Assembly: GCA_029747015.1 (NCBI GenBank)
Contig: JAKOGI010001205.1
Span: 186,001 to 250,000 of the forward strand
Length of the DNA: 64,000 nt
DNA from: Carnegiea gigantea
Lineage: Eukaryota; Streptophyta; Magnoliopsida; Caryophyllales; Cactaceae
Direction: 5' to 3'
Part shown: one piece after another, positions 23,819 to 36,900 of the stretch
How positions within the stretch are numbered: position 1 is the first letter of the stretch
Layout: each line of letters opens with the position of its first letter
Notes under the pieces: model-generated
Databases searched by the model: none
Seen by the model: only the letters and a program-made list of their open reading frames with translations
What the model was told of the DNA's origin: nothing
Translations under genes and position numbers: made by a program

Positions 23819-25072
23819 TGATACTACCGTAAGTGCACGGGTGTTGTAGTTTAGTTTTAATATCGTTCCCACTAAGACCAAATGTATTCTATTGAGTTTT
23901 GATCTATTATAAAAGGCTAAGCTAGTTAGTTCCAATGGGTTGTTTAAATTAAGCTAATCAACTAATTAAAATATGTATAGGGAATTATTTTGCCTAGAAC
24001 AGAATTGGATAAATGGATTAAATCATGCACTTTATTTAGTTTGGATGACTGATAGGAGTGTAATCGAACTAAAATTTAATTTTTTCTTTCACAGTAAATT
24101 GAATTGCCTCAACTAACCAATTAACACTCTTTTAAATGCTCTTGTTTTAGTCTAAGCTGTAGAATTTTTATTAGCTGAAGTTTCCTCTTAACAGACAAAT
24201 GTGTTTCAAGTATTGCTAAATCAAGTCCTATTTTATCAGTCAAATAGCAAGTTTCTCCTTTCGATACTTCACTTAACTATCTAGTATAAGCAAGCAAATT
24301 TGGCCAAAGTTCACTTATGATATTTTAATCACAAGGTAGAATTGAATCATTCTAACATAGAATAAGCACAAGCAATGAAGATTAAGGATCCAACATCAAT
24401 ACTTTGGCTAACAAATCCCTAGGTTAAATAACCTACTCACTTATGTTCAAAATTAACATTTAAAACAAGAGTTCAAGAAAAAATACTAAAGGGAGAGAAA
24501 GCTTAGTAGCAGTGGTGATTCTTCAATGGTGTCCCAATCTTTAAACCTCCAAAAGCCAAAGATTTTCTTCAATTTCTTCTTTTACTCTAAAAATACAAAC
24601 TAAGAATCCTCTAATGAAAAAAATGAGAAAGATGAGTGTGAAGTGAAATCAGGTCTACTTCTATTCTACAACCGAACAACACCTTTTAAGCATAAACTTG
24701 AGCATCCTCGGTCATAAGATGAAGGAGGACAAAGAGGCAAGTAGTTTTAGTCTCATCACGGAACTGTGGCCTTCACCAGGGAGTGTTCATGGTTACCTCT
24801 ATCTCGAAATTTTCTAGCTCTTCTTTTCCTCCACGAGCATGGTGATTTGGGGGCATCGTGGGGAGTCAAATCATGTTCAATTGGGGGGTCAAAGCCACAG
24901 TAAAAAGGTCCAAAAACCTGTAAAACACATAAGTAGACCTTCAAAATACATACAAGAACCACACCTAGCGCAAAACGTGAATAGGGGTGTAGATTAGAAC
25001 ATAAATTTCATAAATTTCCCTAAAAATGCAACAAAACGACCCCAAAACAAATTATACTCTAAGCACTTATCA
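23819..25072 (-). mobile_element. Athila 5' LTR
   Basis: 1254 bp with intact ends: on the minus strand TGATAAGTGC... to ...GTAGTATCA. It matches the 16024-17282 LTR throughout with scattered substitutions and small indels. Confidence 0.92.
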
Positions 25073-25077
25073 GAGTC

Positions 25078-25179
25078 ATCAGCAAAAAGCAAGTAAGTAA
25101 CAAAAGGAGTCACTGAACATATTTGATGGCCAATAATGTGCCCTTGAGACTCAGCAGAAACAAGTAAGTGGGACAGTGC
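25078..25179 (-). pseudogene. LINE RT fragment between the Athila and Tekay insertions
   Basis: Only about 107 bp of the LINE survive here. On the minus strand they encode ALSHLLVSAESQGHIIGH, then PFVTYLLFADD, linking the FRQGDP block at 36390 to the segment after 16018. This proves that the two large elements were inserted 107 bp apart into the same LINE. Confidence 0.9.
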
Positions 25180-25184
25180 ATCCG

Positions 25185-25692
25185 TGTAACGCTCCCAAAT
25201 TACACATGTTTTACTTCTCGTATTTTTCTTAATAAATCCCTTAATTATAATCTAGACAACCCAATGATAGGGGTATTACCAACATCCAAAAGGATAAGAC
25301 TTAAAACATGAGTGCTATAAATAACACAGTTAAGCATAGTTTCAATCATACACATACACACCTGATCAATCCATACATAATCAACTGTTAACCAACATAA
25401 GGTTTTTAAACTATATTAAAAATAATTCACCATGTAATTTGCATCTCCATCCACTGAAGATTTCAATATACAGCTCTAAAAATATGCACACACTGTATCA
25501 GTGCTGATCCATCCAGATTCTCTTACTCAGCTTATTCTCTTCTGCTGGTTTACTATCATGAAGACGATTCTCTGAGCATTTGCCTAAAACAAAATATGAA
25601 AAATATTTCATACTGTGAGTCGAAGCTCAGTACATACATTCCTGTATTGTCAAATGATCATTAAAACTCTGGTTGGGCCCGCTTTGTAATTC
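25185..25692 (-). repeat. Inverted copy of the LTR 3' end at the left edge
   Basis: About 500 bp that are the reverse complement of the last part of the element's LTR (compare 27850-28362). It starts TGTAACGCTCCC, the complement of the LTR terminus GGGGCGTTACA, directly after the target duplication. It ends at about 25684-25693, where TTGTAATTCA is shared between the inverted segment and the forward LTR that follows. Confidence 0.92.
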
Positions 25693-28362
25693 AAGTTTCA
25701 TTTACCGTGTTAATTTTGGAAAAATTAATAATAGGCCTCAATAATTATGATTTAAAAGATTAAATTATTTCTCACGACATCACATTTAATTTTGAGCTTT
25801 GGAAAAAAAAATATAATTAATCGCACCCGGTTTGATTTTTTTTCGAACTCAGAGCTCATTTGAGGCCAATTTCGGCCTAACAAGTTTCTAATCCATTTGT
25901 TTCGCTAATTACCATCATTAGGCCTTCATTACAATTAGCAAGATATTTTTGGAGCTAAAATCTCAGCCAAGTTTCCTTGGATGATTTTCATCCAAGTAAA
26001 CTAAGCTAGCAAAGGCAAGACTAGTCTTCCTCTCTCTTCCTCTCTCTTTCCTCTCACGTTCCTCTCCATTTCTCTCCCCCATGGGCAGCCCTTGCTGTCA
26101 CCACCACATCCACCAGCCACCACCCCATCAACCACCAGCCAACACCCACAATGCACACAAACATCAACTACCACCTCCATCTTCGTATATTCAAGCTTCA
26201 AATGAGTAAACTCTAACTTTATCTTGTTGTTTTGATTGTGTTTTGGATTTTGATTCTTATTTTTGATTATCAGTCATGTTGTTTTGATGCAATCAAGAGT
26301 TATTTTGATATTGTATTGGTTGGATCATCTTGAAAGAAAGAAAAGATGGAGGGTGTTCATGTTCATGCAAGTTTAGGGTGTGATGATGGATTTTGATGGT
26401 TTTAAATAGAATTTTGTGATCTTTGAAATTGGTAATGAATATCAAGATATTTATGCTGATTTATATAAGTTAAAGAGTGATTTTGGTGGGTGGTTATGTG
26501 AAGAAAAGATTGAAAAATGTGATTATTGAGCAATAAACAGACCTAAAATAGGGGTCACTTCGGAACAAAACTGGTATTAATTGGCACATCAAAAATTCAT
26601 CAATTTTGGTGTAGTGATATCTTTATGAGTTAGATTTCAATAGGCTCTAGAATTACTCAATTTCGAGTTGTGTGGACAAAGGTATGACCAATTTACTGAA
26701 GACTGCGCAGAATACATTGAAACTAGGAGCATTTGTGAATAGGGGATTTTACGGAAAAACTAGTATTGATTGGCTCATTGAAAAATTGTGATTTTTGGTA
26801 TGTGCATAGATCAATGAGTTATATTTCAAATTCCTTTTGAATCACTTTGATCTGAGTTCTGTGGAAAACGTTATGGTCGTTTTGCTACGAATGCGCAGGT
26901 TGAACTGAAATTGTACACGTCTGTGTTCTACCCTAATTTTAGGGACCTTACTATGTGAATCATGCTTTGTGTCTGGAATAAAAGTTTTAGTGGACATTAT
27001 GAGATTTTCATATTGGGGTTTTATATCTCAATTGGAGGTCAGGAGTGATGATATAGATTTTCTAAAGTAGACCATCAAACGGTGTTATGTAAAGAAAGAA
27101 ATCAGTGCTTAACGGATCAAACAGAGGTTATTTGAGCCTTTATGAATCTCACAACACCCCTTATGGTATTGAACCTTCTATTATACATTTGGAATCTTTC
27201 ATTATCCATTTCAGAAATATCATAAATCCATATTTTATTTATATCAATTAAAATCTTTTTATTATCACCTTAATCATTCTAATTTGGTCTATTTTGTTTC
27301 AGTTTGTTGTATTTCAAGTTCAATAACCCTAATTAATTTATTTTTCAAATTATTTTATTTTAACTTATCTTATACTGAATTATTGGAATTGTGAAAGCTC
27401 TTTAATTAATCAATTTCCATTAAAGTTACAAATTCCGAGAGCAAATATTGTTTACTAACTACATTTACCTATAATTATATATATTTAGCAGAATCGGGGC
27501 CTAGTCTATCGTTTTCATTATGCATAAGTATTATCAAGTGAAATATCATTTTAAAGACTTCAGGTACGTTAATTGCCTATATCTTTAGAAATCATAGTGT
27601 ATTTATCAAAGTTATCATGTTTCGGTAAGTACATCAATGAATCAGTTTACACAGTTATTTATCATTTAATTAGTGACCCCACCAGTTATCATCTATAGGG
27701 CATTCGCCCTTCAGCTACCCACGCAGCGTCAGGCCAGGTCCCCCGATCGGCTTCGCATGTGTACACCTATTCATAGAACGTAACAGTATCAAGGGATTTA
27801 CCATCAGATAATAACTAGCAATGTAGTTTTACATTCATCTTATTCACTGTTTTAACTTAAAATGAATTGCAAAGTGGGCCCAATCAGTATTTCAATAATT
27901 ATTTAACAATACAGGAATGCATGTACTGAGTTTCGGCTCACAGTTTGAAATGTTTTTCATGTTTTGTTTTAGGCAAATGCTCAGAGAATCGTCTTCATGC
28001 TAGTAAACCAGCGGAAGAGTTGAGCAAGGGAATCTGGATGGATCAACACTGACACAGTGTATGCATATTTTTAGAGCTGTATATTGAAATCTTCAGTGGA
28101 TGGAGATGCAGATTACATTGTGAATTGTTTTTACTGTAGTGTAAAAATCTTATGTTGGTTAACAGTTGATTATATGTGGATTGATCAGGTGTGTATGTGT
28201 ATGAAAGCTATGCTTAACTATGTTATTTATAGCACTCATGTTTCAAGCCTTGTCCTTTTGGACGGCGATAATGCCCCTATCATTGGGTTGTCTAGATTAT
28301 AATTAAGGGATTTATTAAGGAAAATACAAGCAGTGAAACATGTTTAATTTAGGGGCATTACA
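25693..28362 (+). mobile_element. Tekay 5' LTR, first 119 bp missing
   Basis: Matches 33676-36339 in the same orientation. The part equivalent to 33557-33675, including the LTR start, is absent and replaced by the inverted segment. The right end GGGGCATTACA at 28362 is followed after four bases by the primer site. Confidence 0.92.
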
Positions 28363-28366
28363 GATT

Positions 28367-28379
28367 TGGTATCAGAGCC
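28367..28379 (+). other. Primer-binding site (tRNA-Met)
   Basis: TGGTATCAGAGCC, the standard plant initiator tRNA-Met complement, four bases inside the 5' LTR. Confidence 0.92.
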
Positions 28380-30790
28380 AGGTTGAGATTTTCTTGATGG
28401 GATATGGAGTATGGAGAGTGGAGTTAGGAGACCAAGAAAATTGATTATTGGGGGAGTATTATGATATCATTGGAGATTTGTGACAATAGTCATGTCTGCT
28501 TATCTCTTACATATTCTACTCGTATATTCTTCTTTGTCAGATGGATCCATACAATATGTATATAGTTTGATCTCACGCATCAGATTCGATGGTGATTTTG
28601 AACAACAAGTTAAAGGTGCCTCCAATGCATTTAGGTAAGTATGGCCATATTGTCCAGAAGTCGCTCGGTATGGCCATATGAGCAACCCATCTGAATGGTA
28701 TGTTGTCCTTTTAACTGAAATTGTTTATTTTTGGGATGTAAGCTCGTGTACTCCGGGCGTGTGGCCCGTAAAGTTGTGGTCTTTGGTGTGTAGCCGTTGA
28801 ACTTGATTTGATATCCTTTTGTACTTCTAGTCAATGCAGGGGATTTGATATAAGGTTTTAAGCCTGGAAAATGGCCAGTTTATAGGCGAAACTCTGTCCA
28901 TTTCGCCCTAGGAATTTAAGAATCACTAACACTCCTAGCCCTAGGGTTGGGGGCTATTACAAATGTGTCCTATGAAGGGCCCTTGACTCATTTTTTTAAG
29001 GTTAAATGCATAGGAAAAACTAAGTATAGGCAGAATACACAAGTTCAATCAACTTGGCAGTTTTGATCAGTGCACAAGGTCCGACTTTGAGGTAACTTTT
29101 GTCCATGATCAACATGATTTATCTAGGGGTTTTCTATCCTAACTTTATGGTTAGGGAGATATCTTGTATGTGAAGTAAGTTTCAAATGGATTGGAGGTCA
29201 TTTGGTCATTCAAAATTACCAGGCAAGTCCAAGTCTGCAAACTGGTCAGAATTCCAATGCACGAGGTCTGAATTTATCCCACTTGCAGCCTATGCATTCC
29301 ATCAGATAGAGATATTTTAGTTATTCTATGTCAAAGTACAGAAATTAAGCTTTCCATTAACCCATGTTATAGCATATTTAGAGGCCAGTGGTCAATGAAA
29401 TTCAGCCTAGAAGTCTGATGGTGCAGACTATTCAAGTCAGTGGACACGTACAACTTTGAGCTTATATTTCCTCATCATATGGGTGTCATTTTGTGCGTTT
29501 CTTAGATCCAAGTGGCAATTACTTCAATATGTTTCATTGATTGCAGATATTTTCTTTTGTAACTCATGAATTTCATCTAAGTGAGCTATATGGGGTTCTT
29601 AATGTAACATTCCCTGAATTGTAGGATTTTGGAGAGGCTTGTTCTATGGTACATAAGTTTTGAAACCATTAACTATCGATGATTCCATATTGAAACCATT
29701 AACTATCGATGATTCCATATAAGAGAAACCAAGGACACTTTAGAGAGACATTTTACTTCAATCCATTGCAATTCAAGACTTGATTAAATTGCCCAAACTC
29801 TTGCAAGCAGTCCATTGACTCCACTTCCATCTGTGAAGTAGACATTACTCTTAAAAATATTTCACTGCACTTTCTGATAACATACCATTTACCATTATCC
29901 TTGTTGGATTATCAACTATTGGATACTCTTCACTTTGACTAGGGGCTTCATCTTTTTATCTTCATGGTATCTCCCCATCCAGTTGCATGATCGTTCACTC
30001 TCATGTCATATCTTCATCAGTTCTGATCACTTTTTCCTGTTTTTAAGACCCCTGTTGCTGCTAGGAGCTGGATTATGATTGGGTTGTACCCATGACAATA
30101 GATAAAAATTTTGTAGCACGCCTGAACAGAAGGTAAATCTTAACTACACTTTGTATAATGGTTGATTATTGTCCAACTTCTGGAATCCATTGTTAAGGGG
30201 AACGCAATGTGTCTACCCTTTTTGGTTGATTCAACCTCAATTTTCTATTGAAGATCACTTACATAAAGCTTAAGTTTAATAATCAAAATCTTTGCCATGC
30301 ATTTGGATTGCGTCAGTGAGAAATGTTGATGGGTTACTGCCCCTTGGAAAGATATCTTCAGCTGATTCATACGACAGAACTCTAGAGCAGAAAGTATGAC
30401 ATAGTGGAACCTTAAAAATGGATTCGAGGAGTGGAGAAAATTTTCACTATAATTGAAGTTCTAGGGGATAAAAAGGTGAACATTAGAACATTTTATCTAA
30501 CTGGTGAAACCAATATTTGGTGAAACACTGTTAAGAATAAGCTCTAGGGCCTGGCTTCACTTGGAGCAGATTTATGGAAGAACTAACTACACCATTTCGA
30601 ATTACCAAGTGGGAACTAACAAATGCACGTGGTGCGTTAGTCCAGAGCACCTCATTGTTGCCTGTTCCTGAAGATTGAAGGTTGTAGACAAGGGCTCTCA
30701 CCTTCAGGGCCCGCAGCTGTAGGAAGGACTTATATGTTGAGTAAGAAAGAAGCCGCCAGCTTTGGTACAGTAGTTATGGGAGCTCTCTTT
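28380..30790 (+). other. Degenerate leader and gag region of the Tekay element
   Basis: This is where leader and gag should lie, but no gag domain or zinc knuckle could be recognised in any frame. Positions 29661-29720 hold a perfect 30-bp tandem duplication. Around 28870-28965 the text AGGCGAAACTCTGTCC followed by GGGGGCTATTACA looks like the end of another LTR, so an older insertion may be buried here. Confidence 0.45.
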
Positions 30791-31080
30791 CAATTTCAAA
30801 GCCATTTTGTGTATTGATTGATTCAATTGCCACTCATTCATTTATATTCACACGATCTGCCATGCAAGTGAACCTTGATAAGAAGGAGGCAGAAACCAAT
30901 TACGGAATCAAGTTACCCAATAACTCTAGAGTTCCATGTCATATCTCTTATAAATTTATCCCAATTACTATTGGTGGGATAGTATTCCCTGGAGTTCTGA
31001 TTCAATTTGACTCGTTAGACTTTGATATTAATCTGGAAATGAGCTGGTTGTGTACTTATAAGGTCAAGATAGATTATTAG
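30791..31080 (+). pseudogene. Tekay aspartic protease, active site altered
   Basis: Encodes IDSIATHSFIF, then IPITIGGIVFPGVLIQFDSLDFDI and LEMSWL. This is the retropepsin of Tekay/Del elements, whose active site normally reads DSGATHSFI; here the glycine is isoleucine, so the enzyme would be inactive even without the nearby stops. Confidence 0.85.
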
Positions 31081-31379
31081 GACCCTAAAGTTATTTCAAG
31101 AGATGAACAAGGGAGAAAAACATGTTTCGTGAGCAAAGAGAGGAAAAATCTGTCCTTTAAATTTTATCACGAAAACAAGTGAGCTCTTACGTCAAGGATA
31201 TGTTGTGTATTGGTGTTATGCTACTAGCATTCAACCAAAGGAAGAAAAAGCAGACGATATCCCTATAGTTTGTAAATTTAGAGATGTTTTCCGCAAAAGT
31301 TACCGGGACCGCCCCGTAAAGAAAAAGCGATTTTGAGATTGAATTAATCTCTGGTGTCTCACCTATCTCCAAAACTCCA

Positions 31380-32420
31380 TATTGTATGGCCTCAATTGAG
31401 CTTAAAGAACTGAAGATTCAGTTAGAGGAGTTATCACAAAAGAGATTTATTAGACCATCCAAGTTTGCCACCGTAGGGTGCCCAGTTCTATTTATAAAAA
31501 AGAAGAATGGAAACTTGTGGTCATGTATTGATTACGAAGAGCTGAACAAGATCACCATAAAAAAAAAAAAACCATTGTCCCAAGTAGATGACTTATTTGA
31601 TCAACTGCAAAGAACAAGAGTCTTCTCGAAGATTGATTTACAGTCAAGGTACCGTCAACTTCGGTTTAAACCTCAAACCAACCCCAACACTACATTGAGG
31701 ATCATGTTTGAGTCATTATGAATTCACTGCGATGCTTTTTGGCCTAATCAATGGCCCTGCGGCCTTTTATGGATCGTATGAATAGAGTTTCAAACCATAT
31801 GTAAACAAGTTATGGTGGTGTTTATAAAAGATATCTTGAAATACTCCGAGGATAGAGATGAGCATACTGTTCATTTGAGGACAGTGTTGTAGACCTTAAA
31901 GGGACATCAATTATATAAAAAATACAAAAAGCATGAGTACTAATTAGAAGCAATGGTATTTATGGAGCATATAGTTTCAAAGGAAGAGATTAAGGTTGAT
32001 TTGCACAAGCTAAAAGCGGTTACAAAGTGCCCAACACCCACTAATGCACTAAGCCTAGAAACTGTTTAAATTTAGCATGGACTTATCGAGTTCAGGAAGG
32101 ATTTGACAAATATTGTCTTCCCTGACCAATTTGTCGAAGCAAGCTATAAAGTTAGTAAGAAGATAAAGTGGTGGCTAATGCCTTCTAAAACTCAAGTCTT
32201 ATGAGAAGAATTACCCTACCCATTTCTCTAGTTTTTGCATTGAAAATTTAGAGACATTACTTATATGGGGTACCATGCAAGAATCAATACTGATCATCAA
32301 ATCTTCAAGGACATCTTCACTCAGAAGAAGTTCAATTAATTGTGGCAGATCCAATGTCAACCAAGAAAGGGAAATGTTATGGCAGACGCCCTATATAGGA
32401 AGGCACAACATACCTTGTAT
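31380..32420 (+). pseudogene. Tekay reverse transcriptase and RNase H remnant
   Basis: RT blocks are ELKIQLEELSQKRFIRPS, CPVLFIKKKNG, SCIDYEELN, VDDLFDQLQ and FSKIDLQSRY (31386-31650). Further on, FIKDILKYSEDRDEH (31820-31870) stands where relatives have the catalytic YVDD/FIDD, so one catalytic aspartate is lost. RNase H is reduced to fragments, ending with NVMADALYRKA at 32370-32400. Many stops and frameshifts. Confidence 0.85.
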
Positions 32421-33540
32421 GCTGTAGTGATTACGCAACTGAATCTCTTGAGAGAGCTTGAGGTCTTGGACATTCAATTAGTGTTGAACAGGAAGGCGAA
32501 TGTTCAATTACCGGTGCTTACCTTGCAGCCCTCCATAATGGAGGAAATTAGAGTGAATCAGAATAGTGATCCTGAGCTCCAAAGAATAAAGCACAATCTT
32601 GAGAAAGGGATTCAATTCTGATGGACTTTGTCATGGGATTCCCTCAGATATAGTATCTGACCGAGATCAGAGATTTTAAGCCTGTTATGGCAAGCACTTC
32701 AAAGAGCCTTTAGAACTAGATTGAACTTTTACAGTTCTTATCATCCTGAAACAGATGGGCAAGTATCTAAAAATATCAATGGATCAGCTCTTCTAAGTTG
32801 GAGCCTGTAGTACTTCACAACCTACGACCAACGTTTGCATTTGAAGACAGTAGGGAACTCCCATTAGTCAACGTTGTGATAGCACTAGCAGAGAATTCTT
32901 CATTAAACATCAGGACAAACTGACGGTAGACATTGACAACAAATCATCTTATGGGTCATGAAGATCTTCTCCAACATTTAATAAGGTGACACATGTCAGA
33001 AGATTCCTGAAAATATCCTTTTGAAAGCGATAGAAATGCTATGTTGATAAAAGAAGGAGATTCCTGGACTTTCATGTATATAGCAAAGCTTTTTAGAAAG
33101 TTTCATCAATTAAGGGTGTAAGGAGTTTGAACTGCAAACTAAATTACGGTCAAGATCTTTTAGACCATGTTAGTTTATTAAAAGGCCGAGTTGCATAGCT
33201 TGTCTATCGGATCTGCCTATATAACTTAAACACGTACATAATGTGTTCCTTACCTCACAACTCAGGCAGTACATTTCATATCCTGATCAAGCTGTCATAA
33301 TCAAACCCATTGCTATCATTGAGGGTCTTGTATTTAACGAGCACCCAATCCAAATACTAGATCACAAGATTAAGCAGTTAAGCATCAAGCAGATCTTTCT
33401 AATCAAATTACTTTGAGCAACTCATACCTCCTCAGAAGCTACTTGGGAAGTTGAGCAAGAAGTGTAAGCAAAGTGCCCATACTTATTTGAGATAACCTTG
33501 CATGTGTTGACAAAGTTCATAAGTTTCGAGGACGAAACTC
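32421..33540 (+). pseudogene. Tekay integrase and chromodomain remnant
   Basis: After RNase H, ILRELEVLDIQL-like text leads to a gap where the zinc-binding and core regions should be. SYHPETDGQV near 32730 is the conserved end of the integrase core. Near 33320-33510, EHPIQILDHKIKQL, EATWEVEQEV and CPYLFE match the chromodomain end of Tekay/Del elements. Heavily decayed; the GGACGAAACTCTTTAAGGAGGGA tract that follows is the polypurine tract region. Confidence 0.8.
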
Positions 33541-33556
33541 TTTAAGGAGGGAAGAC

Positions 33557-36339
33557 TATAATAGCCCGACCCTAAATCATGTTTATTTATCTAATTAAGC
33601 CATGTTATTAATTTTTCACATTTATTTATCTCATTTAATCATCCCGGTTGGGAGAATTCAATTTTGGACCCCATTTTGCAATTCAAGTTTCATTTACCGC
33701 ATTAATTTCGGAAAAATTGATAGTAGACCTCGATAATTATGATTTAAAAGATTAAATTATTTCTCATGACATCACATTTAATTTCGAGCTTCGGAAAAAA
33801 AATTTTAGTTAATCGCACCCGGTTTGACTTTTTTTCCGAACCCAGAGCTCATTTAAGGCCAATTTCGGCCCAACAAGTTTCTAATCCATTTGCTTTACTA
33901 ATCACCATCATTAGGCCCTAATTACAATTAGCAAGATATTTTTGGAGCTAAAATCTCAGCCAAGTTTACTTGGATGATTTTCATCCAAGTAAACTAAGCT
34001 AGTAAAGGCAAGACTAGTCTTCCTCTCTCTTCCTCTCTCTTTCCTCTCCATTTCTCTACCCCTATGGGCAGCCCTTGCTGCCACCACCACATCCACCAGC
34101 CACCACCCCATCAACCACCAGCCACCACCCACAACGCACACAAACATCAACTACCACCTCCATCTTCATATATTCAAGCTTCAAGTGAGTAAACCCTAAC
34201 TTTATCTTGTTGTTTTGATTGTGTTTTGAATTTTGATTCTTGTTTTTGATTATTAATCATGTTGTTTGATGCAATCAAGAGTTATTTTGATATTGTATTG
34301 GTTGGATCATTTTGAAAGAAAGAAAAGATGGAAGGTGTTCATGTTCATGCAAGTTTAGGGTGTGATGATGGATTTTCATTGTTTTAAATAAAATTTTGTG
34401 ATCTTTGACATTGGTAATGAATATCATGATATTTATGCTAATTTATATAAGTTAAAGAGTGATTTTAGTGGGCGGTTATGTGAAGAAAAGATTGAAAAAT
34501 GCGATTATTAAATAGTAAACAGACCTTAAATAGGGGTCACTTCGGGAGGAAACTGGTATTAATTGGCACATCAAAAATTCATGAATTTTGGTGTAGTGAT
34601 ATCTTGATGAGTTAGATTTCAATAGGCTCTTGAATTACTCAATTTTGAGTTGTGTGGACAACGTTATGATCAATTTACTGAAGACTGCGCAGAATACATC
34701 GAAACTGGGAGCATTTGTGATACGGAACTTTACGAAAAAACTGGTATTTATTGGGTCATTGAAAAATTGTGATTTTTGGTATGTGGATAGATCAATGAGT
34801 TATCTTTCAAATGTCTTTTAAATCACTTTAATCTGAGTTCTGTGGAAGACTTTATGGTCGGTTTGCTACGATTGCGCAGGTTGAACTGAAATTATGCATG
34901 TCTGTGTTCTACCCTAATTTTAGGGACCTTACTATGGGAATCATGCTTTGTGTCCTAAATAAAATTTTAGTAGACATTATAAGCTTTTCATATTGGGGTT
35001 CTATATCTCAATTGGAGGTCAAGAGTGATGATATGGATTTTCTAAATTAGACCATCAAACGGTGTTATGTGAAGAAAGAAATCAGTGCTTAACGGATCAA
35101 ACAGAGGTTATTTGAGCCTTTATGAACCTCACGACACCCCTCATGGCATTGAACCTTCTATTATACATTTGGAATCTTCCATTATCCATTTCAAAAATCC
35201 GTATTTCATTTATATCACTTAAAATCTTTTCATTATCACCTCAATCATTCCAATTTGGTCTATTTTGTTTCAGTTTGTTGTATTTCAAGTTCAATAACCT
35301 TAATTGATTTATTTTTCAAATCATTTTGTTGTAACTTATCTTATATTGAGTTATTGGAATTGTGAAAGCTCTTTAATTAATCAATTTCCATTAAAGTTAC
35401 AAATTCTGGGAGCAAATAGTGTTTACTAACTGCATTTACCTATAATTATATTTCTTTAGCAGAATCGGGGCCTCTATCATTTCCATTGTGCATAAGTATT
35501 ATCAAGTAAAATATCATTTTAAAGACTTCAGGTGCATTCATTGCCTGTATCTTTAGAAATCAGAGTGTATTTATCAGAGTTATTATGTTTCGATAAGTGC
35601 ATCAATGAATCTGTGTACACAGTGATTTATCATTTAATTAGTGACCCCGCCCGTTATCATCTATAGGGCATTCGCCCTTCAGTTACCCACGCGGCTTCAG
35701 GCCAGGTCCCCCGATCAGCTTGGCAGGTGTACACCTATTCATAGATCATAACAGTATCAAGGGGTTCACTATCAGATAATAACTAACAATGCAGTTTTAC
35801 ATTCATCTCATTCACTGTTTTAACTTAAAATAAATTACAAAGCGAGCCTAACCAGTGTTTCAATGATCATTTAACAATACAAGAATGCACGCACTGAGCT
35901 TTCGCTCACAGTTCGAAATATTTTTCATGTTTTGTTTTGGGCAAATGCTTAGAGAATCGTCTTCATGCTAGTAAACCAGCGGAAGAGAATAAGTTGAGTA
36001 AGGGAATCTGGATGGATCAACATTGATACAGAGTATGCATATTTTTAGAGCTGTATATTGAAATCTTTAGTGGATGGAGATGTATATTACATGGTGAATT
36101 GTTTTTACTACAGTGTAAGAACCTTATGTTGGTTAACAGTTGATTATTTATGGATTGATTAGGTGTGTATGTGTATGATTGAAGCTATGCTTAACTGTGT
36201 TACTTATAGCACTCATGTTTCAAGCCTTGTCCTTTTGGACGGCGGTAATGCCCCTATCATTGGGTTGTCTAGATTATAATTAATGGATTTATTAATGAAA
36301 ATACAAGCAGTGAAACATGTTTAATTTAGGGGCGTTACA
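33557..36339 (+). mobile_element. Tekay 3' LTR
   Basis: 2783 bp, from TATAATAGCCC (the start TG has become TA) to GGGGCGTTACA. It matches the 5' LTR along its length with scattered differences. The two LTR ends are themselves similar in inverse orientation (TGTAAT... against TGTAAC...). Confidence 0.92.
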
Positions 36340-36344
36340 ATCCG

Positions 36345-36900
36345 CCAGAAAAACAAATAGATATGGAGTTATAGGGTCTCCTTGTCGAAAGCCCCTACTT
36401 AGTTTGACAACACCTTTTAGCTCCCCATGTATAATAAACGAGAAAGCCGTCGTCTCTACATAGTGCATCACCAAGTTAATTCAGGCATGTCTGAAGCCAT
36501 CTTCAACCTTACATTTTTTAGAAATCTCCACTTTGCTTTATCATAAGCTTTGGAAATATCTAGCTTTACAGCCATACAACCCTTGACAATTGACTTAATC
36601 TTTATAGAATTAAACATTTCCAAAGCCACTAGAATGTTATTAGTCATCAAGCGTCCTGAGGTAAAAGCACTCTGGTTCTCATAAATAATAGTGGGGTGGA
36701 TCTCTTTCAACCTATTTGTAATAACCTTCGCAATCAGCTTGTATAAAACATTAAATAGGTTAATGGGATGAAATTCTATTACTTTAAGAGGGTTATGTTT
36801 CTTCGGAATAAGCACAACATAGGTATGATTGAGACCTGGGGGCATCGTAGCACCATTCAAGACTGCAAGAACCACTCCCGAAACATCCTTTCTAATAACA
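36345..36900 (-). pseudogene. LINE reverse transcriptase, N-terminal and palm part
   Basis: Minus strand. PPGLNHTYVVLIPKK and FHPINLFNVLYKLIAKVI (36840-36720) are the first L1-type RT blocks, then ENQSAFTSGRLMTNNILVA, VKLDISKAYDKAKW with the first catalytic aspartate, and GFRQGDPITPYLFVFLAD (36400-36345). The reading continues into 25179 after the Tekay insertion. Target-primed reverse transcription is the role of this protein. Frame is broken near 36470. Confidence 0.92.

Larger units (their letters stand above)
16024..25072 (-). mobile_element. Athila-lineage Ty3/gypsy element, pol deleted
   Basis: A 9.05-kb LTR retrotransposon on the minus strand, flanked by the 5-bp duplication GAGTC (16019-16023 and 25073-25077). 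It lies inside the LINE reverse transcriptase between FADD and the next codons. It has two LTRs, a primer-binding site, gag, a protease-region remnant and an env-like ORF, but no RT, RNase H or integrase, so it could only have moved with help from a complete relative or was deleted after insertion. Confidence 0.92.
25185..36339 (+). mobile_element. Tekay/Del-lineage chromovirus with inverted left terminus
   Basis: An 11.15-kb LTR retrotransposon on the plus strand, inserted in the LINE and flanked by ATCCG on both sides (25180-25184 and 36340-36344). It has two long LTRs of about 2.7 kb, a tRNA-Met primer site, and broken protease, RT, RNase H, integrase and chromodomain. Long LTRs plus a chromodomain ending in YLF fit the Tekay/Del lineage. 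The left end is abnormal: it begins with an inverted copy of the LTR 3' end. Confidence 0.92.
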
